DNA from: Clostridium sp. UBA4746
Lineage (GTDB): Bacteria; Bacillota; Clostridia; Clostridiales; Clostridiaceae
Assembly: GCA_002403785.1 (NCBI GenBank)
Contig: DHIM01000358.1
Location: 9,752 to 28,776, forward strand
Reading direction: 5' to 3'
Length of the DNA stretch: 19,025 nt
In this document: positions 8,439-14,619 of the stretch, piece after piece
Layout: the number at the start of each line of letters is the position of its first letter
Position numbering within the stretch: the stretch's first letter is position 1
Program-made: the position numbers and the translations under genes
The notes under the pieces: model-generated
Told to the model about the DNA's origin: nothing
Databases searched by the model: none
The model's input: only the letters and a program-made list of their open reading frames with translations

Positions 8439-8463
8439 TTTTAGTTTTTTTATTTCTATTCAT
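8422..8463 (-). CDS. Possible 13-codon micro-ORF encoding a basic peptide
   Basis: Reading from ATG 8463 on the minus strand gives MNRNKKTKNKKLH and then TAA: 5 lysines and 1 arginine in 13 residues, no hydrophobic stretch. The reason to list it is the signal around it. AAGGGAG lies 8 bases upstream of the ATG (8472-8478), as good a ribosome site as those of the real genes here, and the stop codon falls inside the terminator stem that follows, the usual layout of a short transcript end. It could be a tiny peptide gene, the leader of a small RNA, or the truncated head of a deleted gene. No homologue is recognised and a function cannot be proposed. Confidence 0.3.
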   Translation of the reverse strand: MNRNKKTKNKKLH

Positions 8464-8530
8464 GAGTTTATCTCCCTTCATATTTTGTAATAGCATAGCC
8501 AGATTTATTTGTAATATGTATAAACTGAAA

Positions 8531-8568
8531 CAGTCAATCCATTTAGCAAGTTGTACATGGATCGACTG
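8531..8568 (-). terminator. Intrinsic terminator of the RusA-like gene
   Basis: Arms 8531-8542 and 8557-8568 pair over 12 positions with one mismatch, three bases beyond the stop codon of the gene. On the minus strand the stem is followed by the moderately T-rich TTTCAGTTTAT. Confidence 0.6.
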
Positions 8569-8571
8569 TTC

Positions 8572-9213
8572 TTAAAATAGCTTTTTAAAACAGTTTTTGC
8601 ATATTGAGGTTTTACCCTTGTTTGCTGAGATATAATCATCCTTTGAAACAGGCTTCTTACAGATTTCACATATAAACTTTGAAGTAGAAGTAGGTTCAGA
8701 TTTTGCTTTAGATATCGTAGCAACTCTTGACCCATAAGTATTTTTTTTATTTGAAGGTGGATCATAATTAATAGGTTGTTGTTTTTCTTTTTTTTCAACT
8801 ATTGCATATTCCATTGCATATGTACTTTCACCAAATAGTTCTAATTCAAACCTCGGATTCACAGCATCGTAAAACTCTTCAATAATGAGTCTTGTAACTT
8901 GTGCATCATTCACGATAAGGCCACTTTTTTCTATACCATCGAATATACTTTTTGTTATGTTGTTTGTATCAGGATGTCGTTTTATACTTTTATAATATAC
9001 TTTTAAAACAGCAATAAGAGATTCTGTTAAAAAAGTACTGGAATTTTGTATTCTACATTGATAGGCAATTTCTTCTTCATATAAAGCATATCTATCATGG
9101 TATTTACCAGAATTATAAGGTAAAATAGCTCTACCATTAGTGTTGAAAAGCTTAAAATTAGACTTTGAAATAGGCGAGCCTTTTATTATGACCTTTGCAT
9201 AGGTGTTACTCAT
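8572..9213 (-). CDS. RusA-like Holliday junction resolvase family protein with C-terminal CxxC...CxxC tail
   Basis: A 213-residue protein. Residues about 5-125 resemble RusA endonucleases, which cleave four-way DNA junctions; the core reads PDTNNITKSIFDGI (81-94), then LIVNDAQV (99-106) and a final beta strand FELELF. E. coli RusA uses D70, D72 and D91 with K76. Here D82, D103 and K88 match D70, D91 and K76, but N84 replaces D72 and N102 replaces the neighbouring D90. Residues about 130-178 are a polar, low-complexity linker. The tail carries C182-x2-C185 and C205-x2-C208, a likely zinc knuckle. The start ATG 9213 follows AGGAGGAA (9217-9224). RusA genes are often prophage-borne, but no phage gene is nearby. 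Family membership is likely; nuclease activity is doubtful. Confidence 0.75.
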   Translation of the reverse strand: MSNTYAKVIIKGSPISKSNFKLFNTNGRAILPYNSGKYHDRYALYEEEIAYQCRIQNSSTFLTESLIAVLKVYYKSIKRHPDTNNITKSIFDGIEKSGLIVNDAQVTRLIIEEFYDAVNPRFELELFGESTYAMEYAIVEKKEKQQPINYDPPSNKKNTYGSRVATISKAKSEPTSTSKFICEICKKPVSKDDYISANKGKTSICKNCFKKLF

Positions 9214-9299
9214 GTGTTCCTCCTAGGATCTATATTAGGCATTTTTAAAAAGTTATTTGTTGCATCTTTAATTTGTTATTTAGATGCCATAATTAAACC

Positions 9300-9337
9300 T
9301 TCTATGATATACTTGCATACACAATTATATCATAGAA
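9300..9337. repeat. 12-bp inverted repeat with mirror-image extended -10 elements
   Basis: Arms 9300-9311 and 9326-9337 are perfect inverted copies (TTCTATGATATA) separated by 14 bases. On the minus strand the right arm gives TGATATAAT (-10 at 9324-9329), suitable for the RusA-like gene. On the plus strand the left arm gives TGATATACT (9305-9313). It may be a divergent promoter, an operator, or both. Confidence 0.5.
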
Positions 9338-9380
9338 AGAGAACCCCCTTCGCATCTGCACCTAAAAAGCATATAATAAT

Positions 9381-9409
9381 TTGATATGCTAAAGTTAATA
9401 AAGTATAAT
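9381..9409 (+). promoter_or_regulatory. Sigma-A-type promoter for tsaD
   Basis: TTGATA (9381-9386), a 17-base spacer and TATAAT (9404-9409). Predicted start near 9416 gives a leader of about 130 bases before ATG 9548. Confidence 0.75.
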
Positions 9410-9433
9410 TAATTTGTATTATTAACAGATACA

Positions 9434-9500
9434 AACATTCTTAGAGTACAAGATTCCTTGAACACAAGGTTCTTAGAACATAATTCTCAGAATGTTTTTA
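9434..9500 (+). promoter_or_regulatory. Structured leader hairpin with U-tract upstream of tsaD
   Basis: AACATTCT (9434-9441) pairs with AGAATGTT (9489-9496) at the base, followed by TTTTTA (from 9494). Inside lies a perfect CCTTG-AACA-CAAGG hairpin (9456-9469) that extends imperfectly outward. The element sits wholly in the predicted tsaD 5' leader and has the shape of an attenuator. It does not match a riboswitch or T-box known to me. Confidence 0.45.
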
Positions 9501-9547
9501 TGAATAGAGAGAAAAACATATAAACTATATTAAAGGTGGTAAAAACA

Positions 9548-10570
9548 ATGGAAAAGGATATTAAAATACTTGCAATTGAATCAAGTTGCGATGAGACAGC
9601 TGCTGCTGTAGTTACGAATGGACGTGAAATTTTATCAAATATAATAGCATCACAAATTGATATACATGAAAAATTTGGAGGAGTAGTTCCAGAAGTGGCA
9701 TCTAGAAAACATATAGAAGTAATAAGTGCTGTAGTTCAAGAAGCATTAGATGAAGCTAAAGTTACTTTAGAAGATATAGATGCAATAGGAGTAACTTATG
9801 GACCGGGGCTCGTAGGAGCACTACTAGTTGGAGTACAATATGCTAAGGGACTTGCATATGCAACCAATAAACCCTTAGTAGGAGTTAATCATATAGAAGG
9901 TCATATAAGCGCTAATTTTATTCAATATAAAGAACTTGTACCACCCTTTATGTGTTTGGTAGTATCAGGTGGGCATACATTTATTGTATATATGAAAGAC
10001 CACGGTGACTTTGAAGTTATGGCTCAAACTAGAGATGATGCGGCTGGTGAAGCTTTTGATAAAGTGGCTCGTGCAATTGGTCTAGGGTATCCTGGTGGAC
10101 CCAAAATAGATAAAATATCAAAAGAGGGAAATGCAGATGCTATAAAATTTCCAAGAGCTAAATTTCATGAAGCTAGCTTAGACTTTTCTTTTAGTGGAGT
10201 TAAATCTTCAGTGCTAAATTACCTAAATAAAATGAACATGAAAAATGAGACAATTAATGTCACTGATGTAGCTGCATCTTTTCAAAAGGCAGTGGTTAGT
10301 GTTTTAGTAGACAATGCTTTAGAGGCTTGTGCTATTAAAGGGGTAGATAAAATAGCAATTGCAGGTGGCGTAGCATCAAATTCTTACCTTAGAGAGACAA
10401 TGATAAAAGAAGGAAAAAAGAAAAATATAAGAGTTCTGTTTCCTGAAATGGTGCTTTGTACTGATAATGCAGCTATGATTGGAAGTGCAGCATACTTTGA
10501 ATTAATTAAGGGAAGAGTTTCGCCACTAACGCTTAATGCAATACCAAACTTAAAACTTGGGGAAAGATAG
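9548..10570 (+). CDS. tsaD: tRNA N6-adenosine threonylcarbamoyltransferase TsaD
   Basis: A 340-residue member of the Kae1/TsaD family, which transfers the threonylcarbamoyl group from threonylcarbamoyl-AMP to A37 of ANN-decoding tRNAs, working with TsaB and TsaE. Landmarks: IESSCDETAAAVV near the N-terminus, GGVVPEVASRKH, the metal-binding H-x3-H of NHIEGH (H115 and H119), VSGGHTF, GEAFDKVARAIGLGYPGG, and the C-terminal GGVASN and CTDNAAMIG motifs. The length is normal. The start is ATG 9548. An in-frame GTG at 9536 lies inside the ribosome site AAAGGTGG (9532-9539), so it cannot be the start. The gene is essential in most bacteria. It has its own promoter and leader, and tsaB and tsaE are not nearby. 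Confidence 0.96.
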   Translation: MEKDIKILAIESSCDETAAAVVTNGREILSNIIASQIDIHEKFGGVVPEVASRKHIEVISAVVQEALDEAKVTLEDIDAIGVTYGPGLVGALLVGVQYAKGLAYATNKPLVGVNHIEGHISANFIQYKELVPPFMCLVVSGGHTFIVYMKDHGDFEVMAQTRDDAAGEAFDKVARAIGLGYPGGPKIDKISKEGNADAIKFPRAKFHEASLDFSFSGVKSSVLNYLNKMNMKNETINVTDVAASFQKAVVSVLVDNALEACAIKGVDKIAIAGGVASNSYLRETMIKEGKKKNIRVLFPEMVLCTDNAAMIGSAAYFELIKGRVSPLTLNAIPNLKLGER

Positions 10571-10580
10571 GATATTATAG

Positions 10581-10838
10581 ATTAATATCTTTTTATGCAT
10601 TCTTCATGTGAAAGTAACTAAAGAAAAGCTAGAAAAATTTAATGAACACAAGGAGCATTTTAAACCATTATTTTAATTTTTAGCCAATACCCAGAAGAGT
10701 AGACATATAATTAATAATTTTGATATTGAACAGGCTATGACTATTAAACTAGATTATGAATTAACCAATATGCCTAAGGTTATAGAAGAAATAAAAAGAG
10801 CACCATATAGGGGATTTATTATATCAAAAGAGCATTAG
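10581..10838 (+). pseudogene. Gene remnant with the N-terminus of a urocanate hydratase
   Basis: One reading frame runs from after TAG 10578 to TAG 10836-10838 and is broken once by TAA 10674-10676. The second part encodes AMTIKLDYELTNMPKVIEEI followed by KRAPYRGFIISKE. This resembles the first 40 or so residues of the large clostridial/Bacteroidetes-type urocanate hydratases, where the pattern is MPxFxEGIRRAPxRGFxLS before a QTEIALKNALRYI segment. Here it ends after KEH at a stop, so more than 90% of the enzyme is missing, and there is no clear ATG or ribosome site. The first part (KVTKEKLEKFNEHKEHFKPL) is weakly like the start of YciI-type proteins, with no confidence. Urocanate hydratase belongs to histidine degradation. 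The identification is from memory of the family motif. Confidence 0.5.
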
Positions 10839-10860
10839 TTGAGCTAAACTGATGCTTTTT
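10831..10860 (+). terminator. Intrinsic terminator after the tsaD / remnant region
   Basis: Arms 10831-10840 and 10847-10856 form a 10-bp stem (one G-U pair) with a 6-base loop, followed by a T-run to 10860. The remnant's stop codon lies in the left arm. It may now terminate tsaD transcription. Confidence 0.75.
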
Positions 10861-10991
10861 CTATATTTATTGTTATAGCTATAAATTTATTGTTAATATT
10901 TAGATAGAAATTAAAGTTACCATAAAAAACAATGTAAATTCTGTATTTATGAGCATGTAAATATTGGTATATAAAAATAAAAAAAATCCAG

Positions 10992-11020
10992 TTGATACCA
11001 TATTATAAGTAGAGTATAAT
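10992..11020 (+). promoter_or_regulatory. Sigma-A-type promoter of the lipoprotein gene
   Basis: TTGATA (10992-10997), 17-base spacer, TATAAT (11015-11020). The start would be near 11027, about 57 bases before ATG 11084. The rest of 10861-10991 is AT-rich sequence in which I see nothing. Confidence 0.75.
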
Positions 11021-11083
11021 AGTCTAAGTTTCAATGATTTAAAATAATGATTATTCTTATGAATTTAAACGAGGAGCAAAATT

Positions 11084-12151
11084 ATGACTATCCGTCAGAA
11101 AATAACAAAAGGATTTTTCAAGTTACTCATTATGGCAATATGCCTTTCTTTATGCATATTTATTCTGATGGCTTGTTCTAATAAAACCGCAAAAACAAAT
11201 AAAAATATAGCTCCGAATCAAACCGTAGATAATACTAAATTAACAAGGATAGCTTTTGAAAAGAATAATAATGTTTATCTTTATGATGAAACAAATGAAC
11301 AAATTAAATCTTTAGGTGATAATTCAAAATCAAAAGATTTATTAGCACTTTCTCAAGATAAAACAAAACTAGTATTTAGAGATTTTAATCAAGAGAAAGC
11401 AATATATCCTCCACACTTAATTGTTTATGATACTAAAACTAAAAAATTAACGGATATTATGATAAATGATAAAAACCTCCAGCAGATTATCGAACTTAAA
11501 TGGATAGATAATGAAAATATCTTGGTTACAGGGCATATTAATCCATCAGCATCAGGATATGCTGTATATAATATAACAAGCAAAGCAGAGCTAATATCTT
11601 GTGTGGGTACTATAAGAGATGTTACTTTGGACGAAAAAAATATTCTTTATAGCGATACGCCCCATACTTTCCCACAACCAAATGCTAATTTATATATTAA
11701 TGGTAATAAAATTTTTGAAGCGATCGATCCTAAGGAAGAGATATATGACGGTGCAATATCTAAGGATGGTAAAATGATCGCTTTTAGAAGTTGGGTTGGA
11801 GATGAAAAAAATATAAATGTTAAAACAAGTGCTTACCTTAATGTAGCTAAAATAAATAGTGATGGAAAAGCAATAAGCAATTTAAAAAAGATAAATATAA
11901 GTAGTAATACAACTGGAAATTTAGCATTTGATAATAAAAATAACATAAGCATTATAGGAGATGAATTTATATATAAGTTAAAATCTAGTAAGCTTATTAA
12001 AGAGAAAAATACATTGCCTAAGCAAGCGGAAATTACTGCAGATAAACTTAAAAAATTTAAACGAATTTTGGCCAAACAATTTCCTGAAGATGCTATTACA
12101 GACGAAACGTTGTTAGAGGATATAGATATATCTAATATGGTAGAATTTTAG
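11084..12151 (+). CDS. Predicted lipoprotein with a beta-propeller-like extracellular domain
   Basis: A 355-residue protein of unknown function. Residues 1-31 form a lipoprotein signal: basic start (RQK..K), hydrophobic core about 14-28, and lipobox L28-M-A-C31, so C31 should be lipidated and the mature protein anchored outside the membrane. After a lysine/asparagine-rich linker (32-52), repeated short strands such as RIAFEKNNNVYLYDE, KLVFRDF, HLIVYDTKTKKLTDI, KWIDNENILVTG and KMIAFRSW recur at about 40-50-residue spacing. This is the pattern of WD40-like or TolB-type six- or seven-blade propellers. The C-terminal 45 residues are charged and probably outside the propeller. ATG 11084 follows GAGGAG. 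It is preceded by its own promoter, and a separate promoter follows it. Ligand and partner cannot be inferred. Confidence 0.8.
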   Translation: MTIRQKITKGFFKLLIMAICLSLCIFILMACSNKTAKTNKNIAPNQTVDNTKLTRIAFEKNNNVYLYDETNEQIKSLGDNSKSKDLLALSQDKTKLVFRDFNQEKAIYPPHLIVYDTKTKKLTDIMINDKNLQQIIELKWIDNENILVTGHINPSASGYAVYNITSKAELISCVGTIRDVTLDEKNILYSDTPHTFPQPNANLYINGNKIFEAIDPKEEIYDGAISKDGKMIAFRSWVGDEKNINVKTSAYLNVAKINSDGKAISNLKKINISSNTTGNLAFDNKNNISIIGDEFIYKLKSSKLIKEKNTLPKQAEITADKLKKFKRILAKQFPEDAITDETLLEDIDISNMVEF

Positions 12152-12170
12152 ACTCCTCTTATAAAATAAA

Positions 12171-12199
12171 TTAACAAATATTCTGAAATTTGGTATAAT
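12171..12199 (+). promoter_or_regulatory. Sigma-A-type promoter of the membrane protein / Cys-rich protein pair
   Basis: TTAACA (12171-12176), 17-base spacer, and TATAAT (12194-12199) preceded by TGG, an extended -10. Start expected near 12206, about 35 bases before ATG 12241. Confidence 0.8.
12177..12191 (+). promoter_or_regulatory. CodY-box-like operator within the promoter spacer
   Basis: AATATTCTGAAATTT matches the CodY consensus AATTTTCWGAAAATT at 13 of 15 positions and fills the space between the -35 and -10 hexamers, where binding would block RNA polymerase. Confidence 0.4.
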
Positions 12200-12207
12200 G
12201 ACCTTAA

Positions 12208-12222
12208 TAGTTTCTGAAAAAT
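12208..12222 (+). promoter_or_regulatory. Second CodY-box-like sequence just after the transcription start
   Basis: TAGTTTCTGAAAAAT matches the CodY consensus at 12 of 15 positions, 31 bases downstream of the first box. Weaker alone; notable as a pair. Confidence 0.3.
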
Positions 12223-12240
12223 TATGGAAGAAGGGTTATT

Positions 12241-12618
12241 ATGAAAAAGAAAAATTCTTATAAAACTCTAAACAAAATAAATCATCCGAAGACTATACCA
12301 AAATTAATAGGTAGCAAATTAGGCATGTTACTAGGGGGTATTATACCAATAGCGATGCTTATAGCTTATTCTATGAATGAGAACTTTTTCTCTATTACAA
12401 GAATTTTATCAATTTTTGTTTTAATTATAAGCATAGCTGCTTATTTAAAAGGTGAAATTATATATTCTCATCCTAAAGTAGTACATCGTGGGAATACAGT
12501 AATCAAGAAAAAGAACTTTTTTTCTCTTAATAAAGGGACAGTCCAAGTTGTATTATCAATACTATTTATTATATTATTGACATACTTAGGACAAATTATA
12601 TATAAAGTAATTGGGTGA
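12241..12618 (+). CDS. Small predicted membrane protein, function unknown
   Basis: A 125-residue protein not recognised as a known family. The first 27 residues are basic (10 of 27 are lysine). Three hydrophobic segments follow: about 28-45 (LGMLLGGIIPIAMLIAYS), 51-69 (ITRILSIFVLIISIAAYLK) and 100-122 (VQVVLSILFIILLTYLGQII). Between the second and third lies a polar loop with several lysines. No catalytic motif or transporter signature is visible. The ATG at 12241 follows GAAGAAGGG. It is probably cotranscribed with the cysteine-rich gene 21 bases downstream, under the promoter at 12171-12199 and possibly CodY control. Confidence 0.75.
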   Translation: MKKKNSYKTLNKINHPKTIPKLIGSKLGMLLGGIIPIAMLIAYSMNENFFSITRILSIFVLIISIAAYLKGEIIYSHPKVVHRGNTVIKKKNFFSLNKGTVQVVLSILFIILLTYLGQIIYKVIG

Positions 12619-12639
12619 ATTTAATTAAGGAGAGTTAAA

Positions 12640-12891
12640 ATGGATAATAATTATAAGTTTTTTAGACATGAAAATTGTGAATATTTTCCATGCCATAAGG
12701 TTAAAAGTGATGAAAATTTTAATTGTTTATTTTGCTATTGTCCACTATATTTTCTTGAACAGTGTGGTGGGAATGGAAAGTTAGTAGATGGTGTTAAAGA
12801 TTGTTCATCTTGTACTATTCCACATTCTGAAAATGGTTATGATTATGTAGTAAACAAGATAAAAGAAGTAAATAAAACAAAAAGAAAGTAA
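12640..12891 (+). CDS. Cysteine-rich small metal-binding-type protein (PF04071-like)
   Basis: An 83-residue protein whose pattern matches the cysteine-rich small domain family. It shows FFRHENCEYFPCHK (7-20), NCLFCYCPLY (28-37), C42-GGN, and DCSSCTIPH (54-62). The eight cysteines C13, C18, C29, C32, C34, C42, C55 and C58, together with H10, H19 and H62, could bind zinc or an iron-sulfur cluster. The family is found in anaerobes and archaea, sometimes as a domain beside cobalamin salvage enzymes, but its biochemical role is not known to me. AAGGAGAG precedes ATG 12640. It follows the membrane protein gene by 21 bases and is closed by its own terminator. Length and motif are complete. Confidence 0.85.
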   Translation: MDNNYKFFRHENCEYFPCHKVKSDENFNCLFCYCPLYFLEQCGGNGKLVDGVKDCSSCTIPHSENGYDYVVNKIKEVNKTKRK

Positions 12892-12934
12892 CTATAATTA
12901 TTTGTTAAATATTTATTAATAAATTATATGATAT

Positions 12935-12975
12935 AAAGCTATTAAAAGGTGAAAAACATTTTAATAGCTTTTTTA
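12935..12975 (+). terminator. Intrinsic terminator after the Cys-rich protein gene
   Basis: Perfect 13-bp stem, 12935-12947 with 12959-12971, 11-base loop, T-run from 12969. Confidence 0.88.
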
Positions 12976-13024
12976 TTACGCTATAATACGATATTATATT
13001 TTGTAGATAAATACTTTAGAATTA

Positions 13025-13052
13025 TTACAAGTATTACATTACTTCATACTAT
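13025..13052 (+). promoter_or_regulatory. Weak candidate promoter ahead of the TPP-enzyme fragment
   Basis: TTACAA (13025-13030), 16-base spacer and TACTAT (13047-13052). Four matches to consensus in each hexamer, but this is common by chance in such AT-rich DNA. Confidence 0.3.
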
Positions 13053-13075
13053 ATTGATGTGATAAAATAATTTAA

Positions 13076-13510
13076 AGAGGGTTAATCTTTGTTGGTAGGG
13101 GTTCAAGTGGTCTTAGTAATGAAATAAAAGCATTAAGTGAAACACTTAAATGGCCAGTAATGTCAACACCCAATGGCAAAAGCGTTATTCATACAAATTT
13201 TCCTTATTACATTGGAAATTATGGTTTTTGTTCTGCCAATGGAGCTGTAGAGTATGTAGAAAATGAACAATTTGATTGCTTATTAATTCTTGGTTCATCT
13301 TTAGGACAAACAGCTACGTTTATAGCTATTCCTGTATTAAAGGATTATTACGAATTCACTAATGATAATAAAGAGAAGTATGAATCAATAATAAAGAAAT
13401 ATAATGATCAAATTGTTGAATTAAATCTTTTAAGCATAACAAAACTTTTAATTCAACAAAATAAATGTTATATTGAATTAAAAAAACATCTAGGCTATTA
13501 TCAATACTAA
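13076..13510 (+). pseudogene. Fragment of a thiamine-diphosphate enzyme (central domain only), joined to unrelated sequence
   Basis: The frame opens after TAA 13073-13075. It encodes FVGRGSSGLSNEIKALSETL, WPVMSTPNGKSVIH, YYIGNYGFCSANGAVEYV and CLLILGSSLGQTATF. These are the consecutive landmarks of the central (TPP_enzyme_M) domain of acetolactate-synthase/pyruvate-decarboxylase-type enzymes. The normal roughly 190-residue N-terminal pyrimidine-binding domain and the C-terminal diphosphate-binding domain with its GDG motif are both absent. Similarity stops abruptly after ATF (about 13322); the last 62 residues look like a different, lysine-rich helical sequence that I do not recognise. There is no in-frame ATG until 13160, which falls inside the domain, so the frame is a remnant. 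A possible ribosome site (AGAGGG) precedes it, and expression is not excluded. Confidence 0.7.
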
Positions 13511-13583
13511 TCTATAAAAGTACTTGTCAGTTGCAGTATAGACTGTAGTGAGTATTGGGTAAATGTCTAAAGGAGATAAATGA

Positions 13584-14492
13584 ATGGAATTTAGGAGATT
13601 CAAAGTGTTATCTACTCTGCAGAGGAAAGAACTTTATAACTTTATTATAAGATCGGATTTAACTTACAAGAAAACATATATAGAAATGATTAAAACATAT
13701 GAAAGTGATATTTTTAATGAGGGAAATAATACTTTTATTTTGTTTGGAAATGGCCTGGTTAAGGGTAGTGTAGCTGTGATAACTAGAGAAATTAGTATAA
13801 AGGGGGAGGCGTATGCTACAGATATTCATATTGAAAATAAAGATGTAGATGTAGAAACAACGTTATGTTTATTATTAAAAGAGGTGAGTAATTATTGCAA
13901 TAGTTGCGGTGCAAGAGTTTTAAAAGTTGGTATTCGTGAAAATAAAAAACAGCTTATCTCATACCTTAAAAAAATAGAATTCACTCATATTTATGATGCA
14001 GTAGTTATGAGCTATAAAAAAGATAAAAATATGGTGCTAAAAGTAAACAATGATATGGAACTTATACCGCTTAAAATTTTAAATTCTCATGAATACATGA
14101 ACATTCATAATGGAGCGTTTGAAAGTAGTCCTAATGGATCAACCATAGATGAAATTGAAGTAAAAGATTATATAGTTCAATATGCCAATAATGAAAATTT
14201 AATTGGAATATGTATTGTACAAAAGAGACCTTGTGGTATATATGAACTTTCTATAGATGAAAACATAGGATGGATTGATATCCTTGGAATTACACCTAGT
14301 TACCAAAATGAAGGCTTAGGAAAAAAATTATTAGCGAAATGTATTGAAAGGTTATACGAGAAAAGTTTAGATGAAATTAGGTTATTAGTGATTACATCAA
14401 ATGACGTTGCAGTTACTATGTATAAAAACTATGGATTTAAAGCAGAAAAAGTATTTTCTTATTGGTTCGAAAAAGCAATTTGCGAAGGATAA
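13584..14492 (+). CDS. GNAT-family N-acetyltransferase with two GNAT-like halves
   Basis: A 302-residue protein. The C-terminal half (about 155-298) is a typical GNAT acetyltransferase domain: WIDILGITPSYQ leads into the acetyl-CoA pyrophosphate-binding loop Q241-N-E-G-L-G246, followed by a KKLLAKCIERLYEK helix and the closing TSNDVAVTMYKNYGFKAE motif. The N-terminal half (about 1-148) has the general GNAT strand/helix order and a VLKVGIRENKKQLISYLKKIEF segment but lacks the GxG loop, so it is probably a degenerate partner domain, as in mycothiol-synthase-like two-domain GNATs. Substrate unknown. It stands one gene upstream of the kal/kamA region, which invites comparison with beta-lysine acetyltransferase AblB, but typical AblB motifs were not seen. 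ATG 13584 follows AAAGGAG; an overlapping ATG at 13580 stops after four codons. Confidence 0.85.
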   Translation: MEFRRFKVLSTLQRKELYNFIIRSDLTYKKTYIEMIKTYESDIFNEGNNTFILFGNGLVKGSVAVITREISIKGEAYATDIHIENKDVDVETTLCLLLKEVSNYCNSCGARVLKVGIRENKKQLISYLKKIEFTHIYDAVVMSYKKDKNMVLKVNNDMELIPLKILNSHEYMNIHNGAFESSPNGSTIDEIEVKDYIVQYANNENLIGICIVQKRPCGIYELSIDENIGWIDILGITPSYQNEGLGKKLLAKCIERLYEKSLDEIRLLVITSNDVAVTMYKNYGFKAEKVFSYWFEKAICEG

Positions 14493-14535
14493 ATAAAAAA
14501 TCTGATATACTGATTTTATAAACATAGTAAAAGTT

Positions 14536-14563
14536 TTGTTTAAATTTACTGTTAATTAAACAA
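14536..14563. repeat. Inverted repeat upstream of the kal/kamA leader promoter
   Basis: TTGTTTAA (14536-14543) and TTAAACAA (14556-14563), perfect 8-bp arms 12 bases apart, about 20 bases upstream of the -35 hexamer. Possible regulator site; the protein is unknown. Confidence 0.35.
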
Positions 14564-14568
14564 ATTAC

Positions 14569-14583
14569 AATTTTCTGAAAAAT
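14569..14583 (+). promoter_or_regulatory. CodY-box-like operator adjacent to the -35 element
   Basis: AATTTTCTGAAAAAT matches the CodY consensus AATTTTCWGAAAATT at 14 of 15 positions and ends one base before the -35 hexamer of the next promoter. It is the best CodY match in the window. Confidence 0.55.
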
Positions 14584-14584
14584 G

Positions 14585-14613
14585 TTGCATTTGAATTGCT
14601 TACGGGCTATAAT
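14585..14613 (+). promoter_or_regulatory. Sigma-A-type promoter of the kal/kamA leader
   Basis: TTGCAT (14585-14590), 17-base spacer, TATAAT (14608-14613). The transcript should begin near 14620, 177 bases before the kal remnant. Confidence 0.75.
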
Positions 14614-14619
14614 TAAGCA

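Noticed and set aside
8505..8798. 97-codon minus-strand frame overlapping the RusA-like gene
   Set aside because: Low-complexity lysine/leucine product in another frame of a gene with clear domains; no ribosome site.
9482..9496. CodY box in the tsaD leader
   Set aside because: Three mismatches and located within the hairpin arm, far downstream of the promoter; consistent with chance.
9416..9547. T-box or known riboswitch in the tsaD leader
   Set aside because: No T-box sequence (GGUGG-type antiterminator bulge) or specifier loop; the GGTGG near 9535 is the ribosome site itself. No other class fits.
13584..14492. Beta-lysine N-acetyltransferase AblB as partner of kamA
   Set aside because: The C-terminal domain is an ordinary GNAT; AblB-type motifs after the acetyl-CoA loop were not seen, and remnants and a separate promoter lie between it and kamA.
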